From Alphaproteobacteria bacterium (GTDB lineage Bacteria > Pseudomonadota > Alphaproteobacteria > Rhizobiales > Xanthobacteraceae): DNA of 6,547 nucleotides. The DNA lies in the NCBI GenBank assembly GCA_005883445.1, contig VAZL01000398.1, positions 1 to 6,547 on the forward strand, given 5' to 3'. Of this stretch, positions 1-4,330 are shown in pieces; positions within the stretch are counted from its first letter, which is position 1; each line of letters starts with the position of its first letter. A model generated the notes under the pieces. That model saw only the letters and a list, made by a program, of their open reading frames with translations. It was not told where the DNA came from and searched no databases. Both the position numbers and the translations under genes were made by a program.

Positions 1-32
1 GATTGAGCGTCGGATCGTGTAGGCTGGCACAG

Positions 33-56
33 GCGCGGGTGAACTATTTCCCGCGC
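33..56. other. Inverted repeat, 7-bp stem with 10-nt loop
   Basis: GCGCGGG at 33-39 is perfectly complementary to CCCGCGC at 50-56, with the loop TGAACTATTT between. No T-run follows on the + strand, so it is not a standard intrinsic terminator. It might still end or stabilise an upstream transcript, or it may be chance in GC-rich DNA. Confidence 0.3.
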
Positions 57-88
57 AGGCCAAGCGCGTGCGCCATAGCCGTCGAAGC

Positions 89-103
89 CGGGCGTAACGC
101 CCG
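89..103. other. Inverted repeat, 6-bp stem with 3-nt loop
   Basis: CGGGCG at 89-94 pairs perfectly with CGCCCG at 98-103 around the loop TAA. It lies about 60 bases before the dehydrogenase start codon and does not cover the ribosome binding site. No U-tract follows. Its role is unknown, and a chance origin is quite possible at this GC content. Confidence 0.3.
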
Positions 104-148
104 ATGGCCGGCGCGCAAGTGCACGGCAGACGATTTGGCGCCCGCCGT

Positions 149-156
149 AGGAAGGA
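149..156 (+). promoter_or_regulatory. Ribosome binding site of the acyl-CoA dehydrogenase gene
   Basis: The purine-rich AGGAAGGA lies 6 bases before the ATG at 163. It supports that codon as the true start, in agreement with the typical N-terminus (MDFTLSPEIE) of the family. Confidence 0.75.
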
Positions 157-162
157 TTTGCA

Positions 163-1374
163 ATGGACTTTACCCTTTCCCCCGAGATCGAGGACGTCCG
201 CCTGCGCACGCGCCGCTTCGTGGAGGCGCACGTGCTGCCGCTCGAAGCCGATCCCGGCAGCTACGACGATCACGAGAACATCCGCCTCGATGTGCTGCGC
301 GCCGTACAGGCCAAGGCCAAGGCCGAGGGTTTGTGGGCGCCGCAGGCGCCGAAGGATTACGGCGGCATGGGGCTGCCGATCGTGGGCTGGGCCGTGATGT
401 ACGAGGAGGCGAACCGCTCGATCTTCGGCCCGCTCGCGTTCAATTGCGCGGCGCCCGACGACGGCAACATGAACCTGCTCGCGCGCGTCGGCACGCCGGC
501 GCAGAAGGACAAATGGCTCAAGCCTATTGTCGAGGGCAAGGTGCGTTCCTCCTTCGCCATGACCGAGCCTGCGCCCGGCGGAGGCTCCGATCCCGGCATG
601 ATCCGCACCCGTGCCGAGAAGAAAGGCGACAACTGGGTGATCCATGGCCACAAATGGTTCATCACCGGGGCCGGCGTCGCCGATCATTTCATCCTCGTCG
701 CGCGCACCTCGGACGAGGAGCGGCACGGGCTGACCGCCTTCCTCTATCACCGCGACCAACCGGGCTGGCGCATCCTGCGCCGCATTCCCATCATGGGGCC
801 GGAGGAGCACGGCGGACACTGCGAGCTCGTCTTCGAAGGGCTCGAGGTGCCCGACGGGAACGTGCTGATGAAGGTCGGCGACGGATTGCGCGTCACCCAA
901 ATCCGACTCGGGCCCGCGCGGCTCACCCATTGCATGCGCTGGCTCGGGCTCGCCAAGCGCTCGATGGAGATCGCGCAGGCCTACGTGGCCGATCGCGAAG
1001 GCTTCGGGATGCGGCTCGCCGATCGCGAGAGCGTGCAGATTAAGCTCGGCGAGGTGGCGCATCAAATTCAGATCGGGCGGCTGTTGGTGATGCACGCGGC
1101 TTGGAAGCTCGATCAGGGCGACCGTGCGCGCAAGGAAGTCTCCATGGCCAAGCTTCACGTCGCCGATACGTTGCATCAGGCGGCCGACGTCGCGATTCAG
1201 CTCAACGGCGCGCGCGGCTATTCCAAGGACACGATTCTGGAATGGATCTATCGCTACGCCCGTCAGGCGCGCCTCGTCGACGGCGCTTCCGAAGTGCACA
1301 ACATGGTGCTGGCGCGCTTCATGCGCGAGGAGGGCAGCGACTTCTGGCGTTGGAGCGCGGGGAACAGAGTATGA
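163..1374 (+). CDS. Acyl-CoA dehydrogenase, ACAD10/11-like family
   Basis: This is a complete 403-residue FAD-dependent acyl-CoA dehydrogenase, predicted cytoplasmic, which would introduce a trans-2,3 double bond into an acyl-CoA and pass electrons to electron-transfer flavoprotein. The domain order is the usual one. A helical N-terminal domain spans roughly 1-125 and includes WAPQAPKDYGG at 58-68. A middle beta domain carries FAMTEP at 131-136 and HGHKWFITGA at 161-170, both flavin- and substrate-binding hallmarks. The C-terminal helical domain ends in QLNGARGYSKDTILEWIYR (346-364) and RLVDGASEVHN (370-380). The residue before the Gly of DGASEVH is Asp373, where medium-chain enzymes have the catalytic Glu. 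As I recall, Asp here is usual in the ACAD10/11-like branch, but I could not check it. The length fits the family, and there is no signal peptide or frameshift. The start is supported by AGGAAGGA 6 bases upstream. The acyl chain it acts on cannot be told from the sequence. It stands alone, with a 295-bp gap before the next gene. Confidence 0.93.
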   Translation: MDFTLSPEIEDVRLRTRRFVEAHVLPLEADPGSYDDHENIRLDVLRAVQAKAKAEGLWAPQAPKDYGGMGLPIVGWAVMYEEANRSIFGPLAFNCAAPDDGNMNLLARVGTPAQKDKWLKPIVEGKVRSSFAMTEPAPGGGSDPGMIRTRAEKKGDNWVIHGHKWFITGAGVADHFILVARTSDEERHGLTAFLYHRDQPGWRILRRIPIMGPEEHGGHCELVFEGLEVPDGNVLMKVGDGLRVTQIRLGPARLTHCMRWLGLAKRSMEIAQAYVADREGFGMRLADRESVQIKLGEVAHQIQIGRLLVMHAAWKLDQGDRARKEVSMAKLHVADTLHQAADVAIQLNGARGYSKDTILEWIYRYARQARLVDGASEVHNMVLARFMREEGSDFWRWSAGNRV

Positions 1375-1458
1375 GAGACGGGGGCGATGCTGCTTGTTTA
1401 GGCAAGCCGAATAAATGCGCATGTGCGGGCAGGGGATAGATAAATGCCGAAAACAACA

Positions 1459-1486
1459 TTGTTAAAAAGAAATCATCCCAAATAAC
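1459..1486 (+). promoter_or_regulatory. Possible sigma70-type promoter in the AT-rich gap
   Basis: TTGTTA (1459-1464) and AATAAC (1481-1486) each match the -35 and -10 consensus at four of six positions, with a 16-bp spacer. This would give a leader of more than 170 bases before the transglutaminase-like gene. A second AT box, TATATT at 1574-1579, is closer to the gene but has no recognisable -35 partner. The call is weak because AT-rich DNA yields such matches by chance. Confidence 0.2.
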
Positions 1487-1606
1487 AAGGCGTTGAGTTC
1501 ATTCATGAGCTGCCCAAAGTAGTGGCAAAGTCATAGTTGCAATGCATGGCTAAAAATAGCTGGCTCTTGTCCCTATATTCCTGTATCGGAGCCGGCCGCG
1601 AACGAG

Positions 1607-1616
1607 AGAACGTTCT
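1607..1616. promoter_or_regulatory. 10-bp perfect palindrome, possible operator
   Basis: AGAACGTTCT reads the same on both strands and lies 54 bases before the transglutaminase-like start codon. A further GAAC at 1600-1603 gives an extra pairing with GTTC at 1612-1615, eight bases apart. It does not fit the alphaproteobacterial LexA box, which needs two same-direction half sites seven bases apart. An operator role is an inference from position and symmetry only. Confidence 0.3.
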
Positions 1617-1669
1617 TCGACATCGCGATTTGTGCCAATTCCCCATTGTTAGAGATCGAGATGCTATCC

Positions 1670-2512
1670 ATGCAGATTCGCGTCGGCTTCCAGATGGTCT
1701 ACGAGTTTGCCGCGCGCACGCCGGTGGTGCTGATGCTCAACGTGCACCCGTCGCGGGCGACCGACATGATCGAGCCCGACCAGCTTCGCATCACACCCGC
1801 GTTGCCGGTGAAACGATATCTGGATGCGTTCGGCAATCTCTGTAGCCGACTGGTGGCGCCGGCAGGCGAGCTCACAATTTCCACGGATGCGCTGGTCGCG
1901 GATTCGGGCCTGCCCGACCCGGTCGAACCGACGGCGCGCACGCACGAGATCGCGGAACTGCCGCACGACGCACTGGTCTTCCTGCTCGGCAGCCGATACT
2001 GCGAGACCGATCGTCTCATGGATACGGCTTGGTCCCGCTTCGGCGCGACGCCGCCGGGCTGGCCGCGCGTGCAGGCGATCTGCGATTTCGTCCATTCCCA
2101 TGTCTCCTTCGGTTACCATCACGCCCGCGCGACCAGGACCGCCGCCGACGTCGTAGTCGAGCGCCGCGGCGTGTGCCGCGACTTTGCCCATCTGGCGATC
2201 ACGCTGTGTCGCTGCATGAACATCCCGGCGCGTTATTGCACCGGCTATCTCGGCGACATCGGCGTTGCCCCCGAGCCCGAGCCGATGGATTTCAGCGCCT
2301 GGTTCGAGGTCTATCTCGGCGGCCGCTGGTATGCGTTCGATGCCCGGCACAACGTGCCCCGCATCGGACGCATCGTGATGGCGCGCGGGCGCGACGCCGC
2401 CGACGTGGCGTTCAGCACCACCTTCGGTGCGAACGTGCTCAAGCGCTTCGCTGTGCACACCGACGAGGCCGCACCGTCCCGCATCGAGGTCGTCGAGCGC
2501 TTGGTGGCGTGA
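1670..2512 (+). CDS. Transglutaminase-like (papain-fold) family protein
   Basis: A 280-residue bacterial transglutaminase-like protein. The N-terminal beta region begins MQIRVGF and contains LMLNVHPSRA (21-30), typical of the bacterial transglutaminase N-terminal region. The core follows, with Cys169 in RRGVCRDFAH (166-174) as the nucleophile and Asp224 in WYAFDARHN (220-228). In the transglutaminase core the histidine of the triad normally sits in an HAWFE motif. Here the sequence is FSAWFE, with Ser209 at that position. His227 and His174 are nearby but not at the canonical place. The fold is typical of proteases, amidases or protein-crosslinking enzymes, and the substrate is unknown. No signal peptide or membrane segment is seen, so it is likely cytoplasmic. 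The ATG at 1670 is chosen because family members begin with this kind of sequence. ATG 1661 (AGAG six bases upstream) and TTG 1646 are in-frame alternatives, and no ribosome binding site is decisive. The stop lies 4 bases from the convergent transporter gene. Confidence 0.85.
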   Translation: MQIRVGFQMVYEFAARTPVVLMLNVHPSRATDMIEPDQLRITPALPVKRYLDAFGNLCSRLVAPAGELTISTDALVADSGLPDPVEPTARTHEIAELPHDALVFLLGSRYCETDRLMDTAWSRFGATPPGWPRVQAICDFVHSHVSFGYHHARATRTAADVVVERRGVCRDFAHLAITLCRCMNIPARYCTGYLGDIGVAPEPEPMDFSAWFEVYLGGRWYAFDARHNVPRIGRIVMARGRDAADVAFSTTFGANVLKRFAVHTDEAAPSRIEVVERLVA

Positions 2513-2516
2513 ATCG

Positions 2517-3971
2517 CTAGCCCGCCTCGATCTCGGTTCCGGCCTGCAGCGGCTTTTCTTCCATCACCACGATTGCGATCAGCGCAATCGACATGCTCGC
2601 TGCCGCCACCAAGAACAGTCGGCCGAACGCTTCGGCGGGATTTCCGGTCGGCAAGGCGCTGCCGAGCGATTGACCCGGCGGCGTCCCGGCCAAGACAATG
2701 GCCCCGAACACCGCGATCAGCATGGTCGCCAACAGGTTCCGGCTGAAGTTCATGGTTCCGACCGAGATGCCGAGTTGATGGCGGGCCACCACGTTCTGCA
2801 AAGCGACCGCGGTCAGGGAAGGCATGGGCCCGAAGCCTGCTCCGACGAGGATCAATGTGAACTCGAACGACAGCGGGGTCATCTCGCTTGCATGCCACGC
2901 CAAGCTCGTGACTGCTCCGATCGAAAGCAAGAGCGCGGCCGTGGGTAGGCGCTTGTAGCGACGCACGCGGCCGAGAACCTGTCCAGCGAGGCCGGCGCTG
3001 GTGTTGAGCGCCACCATCAAAACCACCAAGCTCAATCCCGCGTGGGTGGGCGAAAGACCCATCACGCCCTGGAGGTAGATCGGAAGAAAAACGTTGAGCC
3101 CGATGATCGAGCCCCAGCCGAATGCGTTGGCCACGATCGCGCAGCGCACGATCGGATTTTTGAGCATGGAGACCGGGATCAGCGGCTCGGGCGCCGTCAG
3201 CAGGCGAAGCACGAAGAGCGAGCCCATGATCAGCGCGACCGCAAACAGCGCGAGGATCGGCGGCGAGCTCCACGGATAGCGTACCCCCGCCAAGTTCAAT
3301 GCCAGCATGAACGACACGCTGGCCATGACGATCAGCGCGGCGCCGACGATGTCCAAGAGATGTGGCCGCTCGTGGCGCGGCAGGCGGCGCAGCAGCGACG
3401 TCGTGATCGCCAAGGCCGCAAGCCCCATGGGAATATTGATCCAGAAGATGACCGACCAATGCAGATGGTCCGCGATCAAGCCGCCGAGCAAGGGTCCGCA
3501 GCCGCCGGCGGTGGTGTAGGTCGCTGCGAAGTAGCCGTAATAGCGGCCGCGCTCCTTGGGCGAGACCAAGTCGGCGAGCACGATCATGCCCACGGACGAT
3601 AGGCCGCCGCCGCCCAGCCCGTGCAAGACGCGGCCGAAAATCAAAACCAGCATGCTCGGCGCCAGCGCGCAAACGAGCGAACCGGCCATGTAGGTCAGGA
3701 TCGCGATGCGAAGCGTGAAGCGGCGGCCGTGGATGTCCGCGATCTTGCCGTAGAGCGGGATGATGGCCGTCGACGCGAGCAGATAGGCGGTGATCAGCCA
3801 GGGCAGGCTGTGCATATCGCCGAAGTCGCGTCCGATCGTGGGCAGCGCGGTCGCCAGGATGGTCTGGTCGAGCGATCCCATGAACGTCGGCAGCAGCACG
3901 CCGAGGACGATCAGCAGCGTCTGTCGATGCGTGAGGGGCTCGGCCTCACGGCGGTCGGCGAGGGCATCCAT
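2517..3971 (-). CDS. MFS transporter, DHA2 (EmrB/QacA, 14-helix) family
   Basis: A 484-residue inner-membrane drug:H+ antiporter of the major facilitator superfamily. It has about fourteen hydrophobic segments, starting near residues 18, 56, 87, 107, 145, 172, 205, 236, 274, 310, 342, 368, 407 and 449. Family motifs are clear. LDQTILATALPTIG (34-47) is the first-helix motif of 14-helix exporters and includes a membrane-embedded Asp35. GKIADIHGRR (75-84) is the loop 2-3 motif A. GPLLGG (159-164) is the antiporter motif C, followed by WSVIFWINIPMG (172-183). Such proteins expel toxic or amphipathic compounds, and the substrate here is unknown. The reading frame stays open upstream to an ATG at 4175, but that 68-residue extension is polar, proline- and arginine-rich and has no family resemblance. 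I therefore take the ATG at 3971, just before the first helix. No good ribosome binding site precedes 3971. AAGGAA upstream of 4175 abuts its ATG, and a GTG at 4022 is a third option. The gene is divergent from the oxidoreductase. Confidence 0.92.
   Translation of the reverse strand: MDALADRREAEPLTHRQTLLIVLGVLLPTFMGSLDQTILATALPTIGRDFGDMHSLPWLITAYLLASTAIIPLYGKIADIHGRRFTLRIAILTYMAGSLVCALAPSMLVLIFGRVLHGLGGGGLSSVGMIVLADLVSPKERGRYYGYFAATYTTAGGCGPLLGGLIADHLHWSVIFWINIPMGLAALAITTSLLRRLPRHERPHLLDIVGAALIVMASVSFMLALNLAGVRYPWSSPPILALFAVALIMGSLFVLRLLTAPEPLIPVSMLKNPIVRCAIVANAFGWGSIIGLNVFLPIYLQGVMGLSPTHAGLSLVVLMVALNTSAGLAGQVLGRVRRYKRLPTAALLLSIGAVTSLAWHASEMTPLSFEFTLILVGAGFGPMPSLTAVALQNVVARHQLGISVGTMNFSRNLLATMLIAVFGAIVLAGTPPGQSLGSALPTGNPAEAFGRLFLVAAASMSIALIAIVVMEEKPLQAGTEIEAG
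2541..2560 (+). terminator. Weak terminator-like hairpin inside the transporter 3' end
   Basis: GGCC (2541-2544) can pair with GGCT (2551-2554, with one G-T wobble) around TGCAGC, and the stem overlaps a T-rich tail TTTTCTT (2554-2560). It lies 29 bases after the transglutaminase-like stop, within the coding sequence of the opposite-strand transporter. The stem is short and may not work. It is listed because there is no other room for a terminator at this junction. Confidence 0.15.
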
Positions 3972-4147
3972 GGGCGAGAGCGTTTCGGTCCCGATGCGCG
4001 CGATCGGCGTTCGCGCCGTCACGCTTGCTGCCGGTTGTAAAGCACGCCTGCTGGCTCGGCCAGCCGGGCCGGGACATTGGAAGGATGTCGAAGTCGCATG
4101 CGGTGGCGTCGAGTCCGCAGTCGTTCTCTTCTGTTGCAGTGCGCCAA

Positions 4148-4157
4148 AATGCGCATT
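4148..4157. promoter_or_regulatory. 10-bp perfect palindrome at the midpoint of the divergent region
   Basis: AATGCGCATT is a perfect inverted repeat, loosely bracketed by GCC (4143-4145) and GGC (4159-4161). Its centre (4152.5) is within two bases of the midpoint between the two start codons, a common position for an operator shared by divergent genes. If the transporter instead began at the ATG at 4175, the palindrome would lie in its coding sequence. An operator role is an inference. Confidence 0.35.
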
Positions 4158-4231
4158 CGGCGGCAGCGCCGACATTTCCTTGCCGGCAGCGGGGCTGGCG
4201 CGAAATTGCCAGTCTGCTCAACTTCTTGGCA

Positions 4232-4259
4232 TTGCTGCCGCGACGGCGGGGACTATATC
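4232..4259 (+). promoter_or_regulatory. Possible promoter of the oxidoreductase gene
   Basis: TTGCTG (4232-4237) and TATATC (4254-4259) are separated by 16 bases and resemble -35 and -10 boxes (three and four matches of six). Transcription would begin near 4266, giving a leader of about 65 bases that includes a good ribosome binding site. The support is pattern only. Confidence 0.3.
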
Positions 4260-4317
4260 TGTTCGAGCGAATCGAAAGTCCCTGGCGCTCGTTTCGTCGC
4301 GAGGGCACACTGCCCGT

Positions 4318-4322
4318 GGAGG
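4318..4322 (+). promoter_or_regulatory. Ribosome binding site of the oxidoreductase gene
   Basis: GGAGG lies 8 bases before the ATG at 4331 and fixes that codon as the start. Confidence 0.8.
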
Positions 4323-4330
4323 CTCGTGCG

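Larger units (their letters stand above)
1..162. other. Leader upstream of the acyl-CoA dehydrogenase gene, no gene seen
   Basis: I find no convincing coding sequence here. An open frame that runs through it on the + strand continues into the dehydrogenase gene in the wrong frame and reads as arginine- and alanine-rich low-information protein, typical of an out-of-frame reading of high-GC DNA. A TGA at 4-6 could be the stop of an upstream gene, but only one codon precedes it, so this cannot be judged. The stretch holds two short GC hairpins (33-56 and 89-103) and a ribosome binding site at its right end. Confidence 0.5.
1375..1669. other. AT-rich intergenic region, no supported gene
   Basis: No convincing gene lies here. 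Base composition drops sharply: by hand count about 45 of the 120 bases from 1441 to 1560 are G or C, against a clearly GC-rich background on both sides. A weak stem (GCTTG 1392-1396 with CAAGC 1403-1407) just after the dehydrogenase stop lacks a T-run, so it is a poor terminator. Other small structures are GCTA/TAGC (1549-1560) and the 10-bp palindrome at 1607-1616. The AT-rich stretch is the natural place for the promoter of the transglutaminase-like gene. Confidence 0.6.
3972..4330. promoter_or_regulatory. Divergent intergenic region between transporter and oxidoreductase genes
   Basis: These 359 bases separate two outward-facing genes and must hold both promoters unless the transporter starts further upstream than assumed. 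Reading frames crossing the region look like shadows. Structures seen are CTGGC/GCCAG around TCG (4051-4063), a 10-bp palindrome at 4148-4157, a possible promoter for the oxidoreductase at 4232-4259 and its ribosome binding site at 4318-4322. I see no tRNA, although a GTTCGA string at 4261-4266 superficially recalls a T-loop. Confidence 0.6.

Noticed and set aside
3..1043. A 346-codon plus-strand frame overlapping the acyl-CoA dehydrogenase
   Set aside because: It is an out-of-frame reading dominated by Arg and Ala with no motif, while the true frame has a ribosome binding site and strong family motifs.
1522..1541. A possible sigma54 promoter (TGGCA ... TTGCA)
   Set aside because: The invariant GG and GC elements are 13 bases apart instead of the required 10.
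1600..1615. A possible LexA box built from GAAC repeats
   Set aside because: The half-site spacings are four and eight bases, not the seven expected in alphaproteobacteria.
1537..1845. A 102-codon frame starting TTG in the AT-rich gap and running into the transglutaminase-like gene
   Set aside because: It has no ribosome binding site, a rare start, and a tail that is an out-of-frame shadow of the next gene.
1664..2458. A 264-codon minus-strand frame opposite the transglutaminase-like gene
   Set aside because: It has no domain resemblance, and the plus-strand protein has a coherent family pattern over its full length.
2311..3672. A 453-codon minus-strand frame within the transporter
   Set aside because: It overlaps the real transporter in another frame, has no coherent membrane segments, and is arginine-rich.
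4240..4290. A possible tRNA suggested by a GTTCGA string
   Set aside because: No flanking T-stem, acceptor stem or anticodon arm can be formed.
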